DNA from: Blasia pusilla
Lineage: Eukaryota > Marchantiophyta > Marchantiopsida > Blasiales
Direction of reading: 5' to 3'
Assembly: GCA_050084515.1 (NCBI GenBank)
Contig: CM114271.1
Location: forward strand, 37,386,001 to 37,450,000
Length of the DNA stretch: 64,000 bases
The notes beneath the pieces are model-generated. The model had not been told where the DNA came from. It saw only the letters and a list, made by a program, of their open reading frames with translations, and ran no database searches. The position numbers and the translations under genes are program-made. Below are positions 37,636-49,600 of the stretch, piece by piece. How positions within the stretch are numbered: position 1 is the first letter of the stretch; every line of letters begins with the position of its first letter.

Positions 37636-39480
37636 AATCGCAGATAATTCTCGTTTCCTCCGCGCTCGCTCGCAGCTGGGATCGGCTTTCCCTTTCTGGC
37701 AGAATTGGAGCAGGCTGTACTAGGAGGGAGGCTACTTCCCATCCACCGGGGCCCATGAGAGCTCTGGCATTAATCTGCAAGTGCCCTAGAGAGGAAAGGT
37801 GGCCCGGCATGTGGCCCCACAACTCCACCTCGGATGCATGCTCTGCATCAGATCTGCCCATGGGCCCTTCCAGTTTCCAAGTGGCGATAGGAGTTTAAGT
37901 CAGTCAGTGGCTGCGAGTCAGGTCAGTCGTTCCGCTTTCGGAACTACTGTGGTGCGATCTGCATCTGAAGAATCTCTACGTCGTAACTGCTTTTAGACTG
38001 TCATGTCATCGGTCCTACCCGTTTTAAATTACCGTGCGAGAACGAACGACCTAGTCACAGGTCGTTCGAAACTGAGTCCGCCCGCGCGCTGGGCTGGAAC
38101 GAACGAATGGAAGAAAAGTTGCGTTTGTTTAGTCGCAGCGAGGATGTGGAAGTCGAGGGGGACGGGGGCAGGCGATTCACTGTGTTTGAATCCGTAGGGT
38201 GTATGTATGTCAGAGAGGGTGAGCGAGATCTGGGCCGACCCGCATACGCGTCGAGCGCTTCTGCAGAGAGCGAGCTCTACACGTACCAACGGCCACGCTC
38301 ACATTTGCCCTCTCGCACACCTTTCACGAGCTTCGAGCACACTACTACTACTCTCTCACGAACTATCGCATCGCATCCTCGCGTTTCAGACAGTTCCGGA
38401 ATGGGATGAGAAGCTACAACAACCAGCCACCGTCCCTCCCTCCCTCCCCGAATCCGGACATGAGAGTTCTTTGGAAACTTTTGCTGTTTGCGTGCGTGAC
38501 AGTGTGTGCGCGGACCGACGAGTTGGAGGCAAGTGTTCTCCCTCCCTCGTTCCGTCGCTCGCTGGCCCGTCGTCGTCGTCGTCGTCGTCGTCGGTCCCGA
38601 GGGTCAGGCAAACAACACAACACACTTATTGAGTGTTGGGGCTAAACAAAGAGAGGGAGGGAAGAATCCTTGCCCTGCAGCAGCTGAAATCCGGCTTGCG
38701 AATGCTCCGCTCACACCATCGCCAGCAGCCTCGGGCGGTGTGCCGTCTCGAGGGCGATGCGATCCCGCATGTCTGGATAATCGGAGGGAGGGAGGGGCGA
38801 GCCAAATATAGAGGAGCTCCAAGTCGCCTGGCGCGCGAACCGCCCGCCCGCCCTAGTACCGACGCAGGAGTGGTATTAGGGCTCGTGGAGTGATGGACAT
38901 GTGACGGGCGGGGCGTGCGAGCGCATACGGCGGTGAGTCAGTGAGGCAGTGACGCGATCCTCCTCCCTCTATCTTTACATAGCGTAGCCAGCCAAGATAA
39001 GTTCCTTTCTCCCCACGCACGATTCCGCGCGTGATCCCTCTCCTCCCCCTAATTTAGACAGACCCGCTCTCTCGTATCATTTTAAAATCGCCGCACAGTT
39101 CCCCGCTGAGTTAAAATTCTCCATCTGGTGTCCCACCCACCAACCAGCGATCTAGGCTGACATAGTGCGGTCCTTAATGCCCCCCACTCTCCCATGTGGG
39201 AGCCCGCAAAGTTGACCCGCATCAGCAAATCCACAACCCACGGACAGACGGAAGCGAAGCGAAGGGAGACTCCCGGCTCCCGGGGAAGGATCCCGTTGAG
39301 GGCCTCGGTCGTGGACACGTCCCTCGGTTCTCGGTGTCCTAGGATACGAAGCACAAGGAAAAGCAATCTGCAGCCATCCAACTTTACAGCACAATCATCT
39401 CCTCACGGCTCCGATGCAATCCAGCTGTACGTCTCCTAATGTTATGTTCCTGCCCGAGTGAGGCTGCCGCCGCCCGTGCA
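36180..39480. other. GC-rich, microsatellite-rich island without a clear gene
   Basis: It contains (CT)n at about 36,240-36,266, (AG)n at about 37,605-37,631 and (CGT)n at about 38,568-38,593, with CT/GA-rich and CG-rich DNA between. Composition and word use resemble the leaders at 29.1 kb and 63 kb. Open frames up to 141 residues exist on both strands but are low-complexity and overlap each other. It may be the promoter or leader of a gene whose coding exons are missing or unrecognised, or a non-coding transcription unit. Confidence 0.35.
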
Positions 39481-40839
39481 GAGCGAGTAGTCCGTTGGGG
39501 CCGACGCTGGGAAGGGCCGCGCGGTTTTTCTGTCAGGGCCCTCCTTGCACGGCATAGGGACCCGTTCAAGGGGATCTCTGCCCTCAAGATCGTCGTTAGG
39601 GGAATATATTCTTAATTCCGTGTCAAAACTGCTTCGTAAGCGTTTGTTTTTATTTCTTATTTTTATCAAATTTAGGGTTTGGCTTTGGTGAATAAATAAA
39701 ATAGGTTTTGTTGATGTCGATCCATGGCTTCCTCTTCCTCCTCCCATTATTTTAGGACGATCAAATTCCTTCTCCTTTTCTTTTATGAGTGTGCATCTTG
39801 TGGCATTTTGGACGTGATCCATGGAAGCAAGGTTCCCACCAATCTCTCCCAATATGGAAATCCTCAACTTGAGAGCCCCTAAAAACAGGATCTTAACTCG
39901 GTCCCTCATTTCAAAAGTGTGATTTTCTAGTGTGTCACACATGCCAACTTTTTTTTTATTGGTCTTACTTGTATCGACCATCCATCACGATGCAACATGG
40001 ATTGGGGAAGGCTCCTATTGTTCAATGTTTGGAAGTTAGGCTTATGAAATTCTTCCCACCCATTCGGATTTACAAAATCTCACTACTTTAACAAACTTCG
40101 TTTATGGATTAACTCATTCAAAACCTACTTACATGGCAACTTTTTGGATTCGCAAAATCTGCTAGTAACTTGGATCAACTGCTTTGTCCACATCCAAGCT
40201 TAGGAGAAAGTGGTTTTTGTTGGGTCTTGTTGTGCCCACCCCATCTACACCCCAATCAAGCATAATGCGGAAAGATATTATTATTCCAAAAATTCAAGAC
40301 TTTTGGTAGTGAGTGATTGTATATTTTCTTGATCCATCAAGGCCCGTTGCCCAAGCTCAATTCCACAAGCAACTAGTGCATCTTCATGGGAGCTTATTGC
40401 TTGTGGTGGCATGAGGCAAACAAGTTTCTTATGAATAATATGATGTTCCAAGAAATGCCTCGTCAAGTGGAGAACATCATTAGTCCAACCACACTAGCCT
40501 CAAAAAAAGAGGTAACCCATTAGATTACATCATTGATATTAATACTTAATCATGAATTACAGGAAACTGTTGATGAGAACAAAGAGCATCCCTCTCTTCC
40601 ACCATGATTATCATCTCCTAAGTGGATGAAGAAAATTTTGGATGCTAAGGGTTCATCAAGTGCTAGGGAAGTAGGTACTACACATGTCCAAGAAGATCCA
40701 AGAGACTAGAAGAGAAAAATAGAGCTTTTACACATCTTGTTAATATTTTCTTAACAACATTGCGTTCGACGCATGCGTGGCCCTTCCCTCTCTCCTCTCC
40801 TCTCCTCTCTTCTTAAGAGGTGAATATTCAATATCCAGG
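39481..40839. other. Transition to AT-rich repeat DNA
   Basis: A 179-residue minus-strand frame (39,981-39,442) crosses the GC-rich to AT-rich boundary and looks chimeric. No motif was recognised. A CT-rich run lies just before 40,815. Confidence 0.35.
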
Positions 40840-41275
40840 TGTTGACTTTCACCCTTGATATGAAAGGCCCCCTTATATGGAGAGAATCTTAGATTAGTGG
40901 TGATGACTTAGACATTAAAGTAATTATAGTTATATGACATTGATGGTTTATTGAGGAGAGTTTTGTTAGGATAACCTAATTCTATTTTCAATCAGGATAT
41001 GTGGCATACTAATATGTCGTGGTAGTCTGAGGTGCAACACCAAGCATACCCACTATAAAACACAAACAAAATTCTAGTAATTATAGAATAGAAGAAAATA
41101 TTTCAAATACACTATTTTTCAAAAAGCTTATAAAGTTAGGAAATGCAACAATAGTCTATTCTTGTACATCAAATTTTCTCCAAAATTAGGTTCCATGAAA
41201 GTTTTGCTAGGAGTGCTCGAACACGAACACACTAGTCTATTTTGTATCTTCAAGATTCATTACCCATAGACTGAA
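40840..41275 (+). mobile_element. Copia LTR, partner of the 10-kb solo LTR
   Basis: It starts TGTTGACTTTCACCC and is co-linear with 10,089-10,530 over about 400 bp. Copia gag-like sequence begins about 370 bp downstream on the same strand, so this reads as the 5' LTR of a decayed element. No 3' LTR was found. Confidence 0.5.
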
Positions 41276-41639
41276 TTTTTTTCATATGTTATTCACATGA
41301 TATGAGAGTAATAGGTTATCCATAATTTTCTATCTATAGATCGGGTGTGCGCAAAAAATTTAGGGATGTTTATTTCTTCCTCTTTTTTTGCTTATCCTCC
41401 TTCGTTGGATGAGGGGAACTAAGATAGGTCTAACTCTATCATTTCAAGTTTAAGATAAACATTGTTTTTGAATTTATTTGGAAGATTATCACAAAGGTTG
41501 ATTCAAATCCATGAGCTATGCTAAGTTTTGCATCCACGTTGTCATTTATTGATCTTGTATTGCTGCTAGTGTGGAAATGCAAGAATATTGACGAGAATGT
41601 TGATGCCTTCAATATTATTGTTACAAATGTGATCGATTT

Positions 41640-43010
41640 AGTCATGACACCTTCAACATTTTACCAATACTTTTGAGGCATAGAGCACTCTTAAGAATCA
41701 ATATATAACTAAGATTGAGACTCTGATGAAGAATTTGAAGAATCAACATATATGTGTGAAATTTCCATAAGATGAGAGCATAAAACAATATTGATTCTTC
41801 ACTGGGATCTATAATCTTTAAGATCATATGGCATCGGTGGGAATTTAAAAGTCAAGTGAAGACCTTTCTCATTATTGCATAAGAATTTTTTCCTCCAAAA
41901 TCTGATTGGTTGGTCATACCATTGAATATTCAAGTAAGATCTATGATATTAAGCTTAGAACAATTTGGAAATGCAATTGTGTACAAGATAAAATATGCTT
42001 CAAAGACAGAGAAGGAAACGATGCTATATTATTACCAAAATCTAGAGATGAAGGAATAATGATTCAAGTTCAAAGTTATAGAAGAAATTTCAAAATACTT
42101 GTTACCAATGTTCTTATTGTGATAAAAAAGACGAACTAGGATGATAAGAACCGTTGTTTAAAACCTTGGAAGGATTTTGGATTTTTTATAGAATTCGGGG
42201 AATATGAGGTAGATGCTTGGATAATAATCAAATAATTAGTAATAAAATAAAATTACTCTATCAAGTCTAAAAGTGAAGATTTATGAATATTTACCACTTG
42301 AGCATCAAAGCTGCATATGACCAATTCGAAGCATTTGTATAGCTCCTTACAAAATTGGGAATACTCAAAAGTTCCTACTAGAAGGTGAAGGCATAGTTCC
42401 CTTAGTCTCATGAAAGGGTGATGAATTTATTTCCATTCTCGAGTTTCCATTATATTATTTGTACAAGATTTGACGCAAAGATTTATTTCAATCATAATAT
42501 TATATGACTTTGATTTAAAATTTTGATTCAATAAAGCTTGAGTAATCATGGAGAATGCCAAGGGAAGATTAGTGTCATAAGATATCCAATGTGGAAACAT
42601 CTATGAGTTATGTGCTTTCACAATAAGTGTAAATATAAGTCTTGCCATTAGTAAGCTATGACATAAGATATTTGATCACTTAAGATTCACTTTACTTTGT
42701 TAAATGTATAAATCTAGAATGGTTGCTAATTTGCCCCCAAAAATGTAGAATGTCTAATACATGTGAAGCTTATATCATGTGCATGCAACATTGATAGGTA
42801 TTTCCACAAGAATCAAGAAATAGAGCAAAGATTCCACTTCAATTAGGACCAACCTTGATTCAAAAAAGCAAGAAGTGCATATTCATAGGATACAATGATG
42901 AGTCTCATCATGCATGTGGTGTCTTGAGGCAACGAAGATTCTTATGACTTCTGATGGTTTACATCCATATTAATTATAGATCATTAATTGAACCAATTCG
43001 GTGATTAGAA
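41640..43010 (+). pseudogene. Copia gag-integrase remnant
   Basis: From about 41,820 the frame reads HMASVGI and then SSEDLSHYC, a gag-like helix pair. At 42,109-42,120 a TGT-tct-tat-TGT pair starts a zinc knuckle (CSYCDKK) whose histidine is lost, followed by two stops. At 42,870-42,905 a frame reads KKCIFIGYNDES, the GY-DES signature found between integrase and reverse transcriptase of copia polyproteins, then RVL-like and SLIEPIR-like pieces. The frame is broken throughout and the protease and most of integrase are missing. The order on the plus strand agrees with the LTR at 40,840. Confidence 0.55.
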
Positions 43011-43731
43011 CAAAGTACAATTTTCATACTCAATCTAAGTGGAGGAAGCAATTCTTGGATGATAATAATCCATAGAAAATTGATGATTCAAAAATAGCAA
43101 CATATATGAGAAGATCCAAGAGTCTAGAGAAGAGAAAAAGAGCTTCCATATCTCTTATCAATACAATCTTAATTATGGCAAATGTAGGTCTTCTACATAG
43201 CTTCATAGGTCTTGAGATTTGGAATGGTAAGATTCTATTTTCATCTCTTAATATGAAATGCACTCGACAGACTTTGAAGGCATTCGGAATAACTAAGTGG
43301 GTATGGACGTGATCTCGTTAATGGAGGTTGATATGAAATTCTATACGGAGGATGTTGAACCATGAGTGAAACTATCACACTTTAGAATCAAACAAAGAAA
43401 TTTTTTGGCTCAATCAGATTTTTTCCGAGGGGAAATAAATCCAAACCCAAACCATTTTGTGATAGACTTAGGATGGTTACAAAAACATGTGTTTTACTAA
43501 ACTATTTCTTCAATTTTCCTCACTTACCTGAAGCACAAAGATATTCTTTTGAGTAGAAGTTTACACTTCCTTCAAAATTCTTTGTGGTTCATCCCTTCTC
43601 CACTCATGGAGTTACAAATGAAACTATCTCTTCTTTTCTTGTATCAACACCAAAAAGAAACCCACTTGTCATCTTCTAAGTATGGACATTTCGATAAGAT
43701 AACACTTGAATCTTAGGCATTTGTCACATCT
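43011..43731. other. AT-rich DNA between two elements
   Basis: No recognised feature. It ends at the TGTCACATC start of gypsy-family copy 2. Confidence 0.35.
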
Positions 43732-43972
43732 GAGTAGCCCATAGGCCGAGATCTATCGTGGATAGGGCGTAGGAGCCAACGGACTATCTTGAGTGTAACT
43801 TTGTCCCACGGTGTCCGATGAGGTTGAGGATAGATCCATTGTGTCAGGAACATTGTTTCTGACAACTTTCATGTTGAGGTCTTTCACAGCCGGCTGACTT
43901 GTTGACCGGGTTACCGCCCCTACAGTAACCTTTGTCTTGATGAGTTACCAAGGAGAGGGCTATTTTTAGGGA

Positions 43973-44033
43973 AAGAGCCTTTTGGCTCTTCCCAACCCTA
44001 TATAAGAGAGGAAGATGGCTTTCCTAAGCCATC
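43973..44033 (+). promoter_or_regulatory. LTR core promoter: dyad, TATA box, dyad (copy 2)
   Basis: A perfect aagagcc-tttt-ggctctt dyad (43,973-43,990), TATATAAG (43,999-44,006) and a second dyad (44,014-44,033, gatggctt with aagccatc). This matches the arrangement in the other two copies and is the likely transcription start region of the family. Confidence 0.55.
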
Positions 44034-45659
44034 TTTCTCATGTTGGGCCGTTGGAGCACCTCTCTTGTATGTGTGTGAGATAGCACTAGGATGCTAGCGT
44101 CCGCATTCCTTGATAGCACAAGGTGGACGAGGCTCGATATGCCGATGTAGATTGAGGAGTGGAGTTTTAGGCCGGGTGTGCCGTTTTTACTACTCTTTAT
44201 TTCTACATGAGAAAGATGTCAAGGGGCTAGTGGGAATTCGTTGTTTGCACATAGGCAAACGAGTTGCCTTGGTCGGGAGCCTATGGAGACGTTGGTTGGC
44301 GTCGTATTTGTCATTTTTTCTATTCGGAAGGCCGTGGGCGGAAGCGCTGTCCGTTTTTCTCAGATTTTGCTGGGACGGATTGACGCGGGACAACAGCTGA
44401 GTGTAGTGTGCGGTGGAGCGTCGGGTGTACGTGAGTGAGGGTGTCGAGAGAGAGAAGAAAAGAGAGTTAGGGCTTGCAGCCGTTGGGGGCGCTGACGGGC
44501 GTTTAGGTTGGCGGACGGTGGGCAGCGACGGCGCCCCCCATTTATTGCCCCCTCCCCAAAAGTTGGGGAGGCCCATAGGGGTGCGGGCCAGCCCCCCCCC
44601 CCCGCATTTAGGGCCCAAGGGGCCGCATAGGGCCGTGGGCCAAGTTACCCCCCGGCGAACGTGGTAGGACGGACGAGGTCGGTCCGGCAAACGTGGTAGG
44701 GCACGAACAGACGTGGTCAGTCGGGCAGACGTTGTTGAGAGTCCCGATGTGGTCGGGGTCATGTTCACGTGGTCGGACATGGCGTACGTGGTTGGAGTGG
44801 AGCCCGACCAGGGTGAGTCAAGTTACATGCCGCGTGTGGGGATGGACGGAGATGTTTGCGTGACATGATGTTTTTGGGGCGCGATAGGGCGTTGCGAGAG
44901 TTGACGATGGAGGGGCAGTGCGCATGTTGCTGACGGGTTGTCCGTATCTGTTGACGGGAGGATCGACGTGTTGGTCGAGGAGAGTGTTGTGTTGCGGAGA
45001 TTGTCATATCACGTGGAGGAGTGCATGTTGACGGTGCAGCAGGTTGGAGGGCGTGATCAGGTTACCCATTCGAGTCCCTTTTCCCGCACTTGTCGTGTGT
45101 GATTGAGAGTGTTGGGTATCGGGTAGTAGCTGGTGCTAGGTGGGTGCAATGATGGTGACGAGTGTAGATTCTGTTCATGGGTAGCATGTTGGTGGATATA
45201 CGGCGGTTTCCGAGTAGGGGTCGCGTGTATGACCCGAGAGAGTGTCGCTAGGTTAGGTGAGTCAGTTGGGAGGCTCATGGTGAGCCTGAGTGTTGAGTGT
45301 GCGTGAGGCCGGGTATGTCATCACGGGATTGATGTTAGCATAGGTGAGCTAGTGAGGAGTGTGGGAGACTCGCGGTGAGTCTGAGTGCTTGAGCGGGTGA
45401 GACAGGGTTTGTCATCACGGCGTTCTTCCAGGGTTCGGAAGAACGGGGTAGTGCGAGCAGTAGTAGTGGTGTGATACGGAGTGGAGTGAGATACTGAGGG
45501 TTACCACTGAGGAGCTACCTTGACATCCATCCGTGGCTGGATCTTCATCACTGGACACTGGGTCTGGTGACGAGATCGCAGACGGAGACAGTAGTACTTG
45601 GCAGGAGATGGACGACATGGGCCATCGGGGCATGCGTCGTTTCTCAGGTGCAGTGGGCA

Positions 45660-46172
45660 CCATCGACTTAGATGATTTTATCTAGGAGTTCGACACATGG
45701 TGCGAATTCCAAGAGATCAGGACCCGACACGGTTCAACCCTTTCATGGCATGCAAGGGGTTGTTCCAGCACTTGGAGGGTCCTCCGATGGATGACTACAT
45801 GGAGTTTCGATCACTATATTCAGTAGAGATCGATGCCTGGAGGATGTATTAGGCTCCAAGGTATGTGTCCACTGGTGTCGCGAGGCATATGATGGGAGTG
45901 TGAGAAGAGAGAGACCCACACCATCAGCCCAGAGACTAGATGGAGAGGAGGGCAGTGAGACAGGCAATGTGGTAGAGACCTCTGGTGGTAGAGGGCCACC
46001 CAACTTCAGCCCCACAGTGGAGTTCTTCCGACAGTTGGGGAAGAGCTACCAAGGCGTACTCATCGACAAGCTGAAGAGTCTACACGATTTTCAGCGACGA
46101 TCGGGTGAGAGTCTGAGAGAGGCATTCACACGCATGAGGAGGCTGATCATATCATTGCTACGTTTGGAATGA
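45660..46172 (+). pseudogene. Retrotransposon gag (copy 2), zinc knuckle deleted
   Basis: The 90-residue frame 45,900-46,172 contains SPTVEFFRQLGKSYQG, DKLKSLHDFQRRSGESLREA and FTRMRRLIISLL, the Retrotrans_gag core. The upstream gag start is spread over other frames (45,660-45,850) with stops. Right after VQYWYGVLD the sequence jumps to the RIDQLEQRIAAM block that in copy 1 lies about 580 bp further on, so the zinc knuckle and basic linker are deleted here. Confidence 0.65.
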
Positions 46173-46194
46173 CTGAGGCGCAGTCAGTCCAGTA

Positions 46195-47100
46195 TTGGTA
46201 CGGGGTTCTGGACTTCTCTCACGCATCGATCAGTTGGAGCAGAGGATTGCTGCCATGACGATGATGCAGCTTAGGGAAGGCACAGAGCTGCGAGCAGCTA
46301 GTGTGACTCCAACTTCTACCTCTTACCTTGACCCGGGTGAGGATCTCGCCAGTATGGGATTTATGTGTAGTGTAGCCCAGGTTGAGGCAGCTGTAGTGGT
46401 GACTCGAGGTGCTACGAGAGGCACCGAGCCATCGAGAGGTGGCGTTGAGATTGACCCACCAGAGGGGACCAATGGGCGGCAGGCCAGGGTTCCACAGTCA
46501 TTCACATTGTCGGAGGCACTACACACACCACCAATGGAGCCTCGACGACCAGCGGTGCCTACAGCTCAGGCACCTACGTCGACATCACGAGGAGTTGGAG
46601 TGACAACTCCTATGCCAGCTCGAGTGGAGTCAGTGTCGAACATAGTGTTGGAGGTGGCCACCAGAGTGAGTCAGACTCCACTATTTTCCGCCATAGAGTT
46701 GGCGACGTTGGGAGTTGGACCAGCTGAGGTGTTCCGGTTGGCCGCCACGTTGTGTGAGCGTGGAGAGATGACTGCTTCTTGTTCAGAGGTAGTTGAGGAG
46801 GTGGTGGACTTGCCCTCAGAGCTGGTGCTCGAGACGTTCCCCATAGAGTCATGGCATGCGGCGGTGGCAAAGTTGGTAGATATGCGAGCTCGACCGACCA
46901 TAGAGCGAGCAGTGGTGATACCTGGAGTAGTGTTACTGGATAACCGAGCTCGAGTATTTTGCTTAGTTAGTCCGAAGGAGACAGTATACCACCCGCAACG
47001 CGTCCTACTTGATTCGGGAGCGCAACCCTTGATGTTAGGGAAGGCGGCGTGTTTAGTGTTGGGGTTACGGAAGGCCGACATTGAGCCTTGTCCCTTCTAG
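46195..47100 (+). CDS. Gag C-terminal to retropepsin open frame (copy 2)
   Basis: A 301-residue open frame, long for a decayed element. It begins in the RIDQLEQRIAAMTMMQL coiled-coil segment, passes through a polar linker and ends with the retropepsin active-site loop VLLDSGAQPLMLG (D-S-G codons 47,011-47,019) and CLVLGLRKADIEPCPF. Retropepsin would cleave the gag polyprotein. A TAG stop at 47,098 cuts it, and the second half of the fold (RVQPEHATDSDMV, DVLVGSTVLYLLGFILDFWEE) lies in the next frame at 47,140-47,346. The start given is only the first in-frame start-like codon; the natural start was upstream in gag. It is not a host gene. Confidence 0.6.
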   Translation: MVRGSGLLSRIDQLEQRIAAMTMMQLREGTELRAASVTPTSTSYLDPGEDLASMGFMCSVAQVEAAVVVTRGATRGTEPSRGGVEIDPPEGTNGRQARVPQSFTLSEALHTPPMEPRRPAVPTAQAPTSTSRGVGVTTPMPARVESVSNIVLEVATRVSQTPLFSAIELATLGVGPAEVFRLAATLCERGEMTASCSEVVEEVVDLPSELVLETFPIESWHAAVAKLVDMRARPTIERAVVIPGVVLLDNRARVFCLVSPKETVYHPQRVLLDSGAQPLMLGKAACLVLGLRKADIEPCPF

Positions 47101-47139
47101 ATACCGACCTCGATTGGGGGCGTATCACCCACTCAGTAT

Positions 47140-47710
47140 ATGACTCGACAGGAGATTGTTGTTAGAGTCCAGCCAGAGCATGCGACGGATAGTGATATGG
47201 TGCGCACACGTGCGATTACGACACCAGCTGAGTCGTACGATGTGTTGGTGGGGAGTACAGTGTTATATCTCCTAGGATTCATCCTTGACTTCTGGGAGGA
47301 ATCCGTTGCTTATCGGCCAGGATGGCGGTCAGGTGACGGCGGATGAGTCAATTATCCGTGCAGTTTGCGGGATAAGGTGGTCGATCACGAGGCGAGTCTG
47401 TGACCACGTTGGAAGCTTTCACAGGTAGTGTTAGCTGGCCATGAGAGTTTTTGGGATAGGGAGGATGTCCTAGTAGCAGATAGTCCCACGGAGAGACAGG
47501 CCATGGCGGGTGTCTCTTCCCATGTTGGCGAGGCCTCTTCACCATTGTGGGGTACGACTCGAGAGCTACAGGGGAGTGTTGACGACCTCGTGAGGCAGGC
47601 GTGGAGTCATGTTTTTATCCCGGAGCAGCGAGAGTCACGTGGCGATCGGGCTCTTGGAGTGGAGACGTTGACCCCACTGGATACCACACCTATTGTGTGG
47701 CAGATTTAAA
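47140..47710 (+). pseudogene. Retropepsin C-terminal half and tail (copy 2)
   Basis: Frame 47,140-47,346 holds the protease C-terminal half (YDVLVGSTVLYLLGFILDFW). Frame 47,428-47,709 (HESFWDRED, LVRQAWSHVFIPEQRE) parallels copy 1 up to the point where that copy carries the methyltransferase-like patch, then diverges. Reverse transcriptase signatures are absent. Confidence 0.5.
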
Positions 47711-47849
47711 CAACGTAGTTAGGCTTAATCAGGCTCAGTAATTCTTCAATGAAGAGTCACAACTATTCACAATTCTTGATTTCTTTACTTTGCCGAGATT
47801 TCTTGCAACTTATTAGCCAACTAAAACAAAGAAGGATTTGCTAATTGGT

Positions 47850-49600
47850 CCTTCAATCTTTTATTTCCTAAATGGATCGATCTATATCAAATTTCCATAT
47901 CTTTCTTTCTAAATGTATGACTCTTTCTCCTGAGGCTACTGATTCAAATGCCATGCTATTTCGATCCTTATCAGATTTCTTCGTTAACTCTCTCACAAAC
48001 TCAATCTTATCTACCATCATTTGATAACTTTCTTTAAATGTACTATGATCCTATATTGCTCTTGGGCTTAAACCTACCATTACACATCCCCATTTTTCTT
48101 CCAACTCTACCATAGCCATCTTCATCTTCTTCAATGATGGTTCCTCTTGAATGTCTTTTCCCAGAGGTAAAAAAGGTTAGGATTGGTACTTCATAATTTT
48201 TTGGTACCTCATTTGATTCAAACTACACAATTTTCAATGTGACTTCCCAATATTGGAACCCATCCTTGGGATCCTTTTCAAATTGCTTAGCCAAAATCAA
48301 GTAAACAACATTGTTTACTTGATTAATCCATAAAATTGAAGGACACAAATCTGCGTTTTGAATCTAAGAACTCCTAATTGCATTTCCATCACCAAGGAGA
48401 GCCCCTAATATGCCTTTGGTTAATCAAATCCCTATAGCATGTCTATGCAAAAGCCTAAGTGATAAATGATATAGATATCACCTAAGCTACATACTAGAAA
48501 ACTTTTCCTAGCTCTAAACTCGACTTCCTCTTCTAGAATCATCATCTTGATGTTCAATGTTTGGCCCGAGGTGATTCTTGGATGTTCGTACGCATAGATC
48601 ATAACTTAGGATTGCTTCACGTTGATTTCTGGCACTCCCAACATCTCCACCGCTTGAGGATGTAGGAAGTTGTACGTCGCTCATATGTTAATCAAAGCAA
48701 CCATAAATTTTCTCACAATTAGTACCTATACTAGAAATTGACATTTACTAGCATCTTGATGCGAATCGTTTGAAGGTTCATCACCTTCCCTTAACTTATT
48801 TCCTAAAGACTCCCGATCACTCGCTTTGAACGTAAAGACATTAGTTCCCATTACCTAGTCAAGATCCTTACATTTGGTGGTTGATCAAACTCGTTAAGGA
48901 GGCAATGCGATATTTCTTAAATTGGTTCCCTTTGCTTTGGGAAACTCTTGCTTGAAGTGAACCATCTCTCCGCAGACATAAAATTCTCTAGCACTAAGTT
49001 CTCTTGAGGTTGCTCCTTGCTTAGAACTTGGAGCTTGCTCGAGTTTGAACTCTATTGCGGTCTTGTCTCTTTGGGTTTCCTCTTGTTAGCCTCTCCAAAC
49101 AATGCTTCCGCCTTCATAGATAGGGCCATCTTGTCTCTCTTCTCAAAACTCAAGTCGTCCGTCACAAGTTGAGTGGCCATATCAGTAGCCACCTTTAGCT
49201 TCCCAAAATTTTTTGTCGGCTTTTCACTCTTCTCGTGCGATTCTCTTTCCAACTTAGGCAGTATGGGTTTCATAAGTTAAAGGCTTGGTTGACATCATTC
49301 ATGTCATCAATCACCCCCAACGTATCTTAGAACTGAGTGATGAAGCTTGTGATCAAGCCTCCCAACTACATCTATCATAATCGATTCCTAACATGGGTTG
49401 CTTGATTATCGGGCGCTAAACACCTCCTCATTTTTTAGGTGAGCACCCCCCAATCCAGCTCCATGGTATTTTGGTCCTACAAAATTCCTTATACTATGTG
49501 AGTGCCTATACCTCCAACTTTAGAGAGTCATCGACTCCCCACCTAACTTTCAGAATTTGATAAGTTGCAAAAATGTGCCCCACCTTAGTCACCAACTGAT
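47850..49600 (-). pseudogene. Second, unrelated gypsy gag-protease remnant
   Basis: The minus strand gives three ordered patches. The gag core (about 49,527-49,491) reads SLKLEV-ALT-YKEF with stops where W would be. A decayed zinc knuckle (about 48,984-48,940) reads YVCGEMVHFKQEF, keeping one C and the H. A protease patch (about 48,711-48,628) reads MVALINI, a stop, ATYNFLHPQAVEMLG, in which the catalytic D-S-G is lost. A basic 73-residue frame lies at 49,273-49,052. This protease (D-S-G-A-T-H-N-F type) differs from that of the 22-kb and 44-kb family, so it is another lineage. It is thoroughly inactivated. Confidence 0.6.

Larger units (their letters stand above)
43732..47710 (+). mobile_element. 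Gypsy-family element, copy 2 (LTR, leader, gag-protease)
   Basis: It starts TGTCACATC at 43,732. The LTR core (dyads and TATATAAG at 43,973-44,033) is followed by a GC-rich leader with a C-run near 44,590, then sequence co-linear with copy 1 from about 44,760. Gag and protease follow, and homology ends near 47,600, where AT-rich DNA with another gypsy remnant begins. No reverse transcriptase, integrase or 3' LTR was found. It is the longest and best-preserved member of the family in this window. Confidence 0.65.

Noticed and set aside
39442-39981. 179-residue minus-strand open frame
   Set aside because: It spans a sharp composition boundary, so it is probably a chance join of two kinds of DNA.
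44190-44780. 196-residue minus-strand open frame
   Set aside because: It is antisense to the LTR and leader of gypsy-family copy 2 and its composition is driven by GC content.
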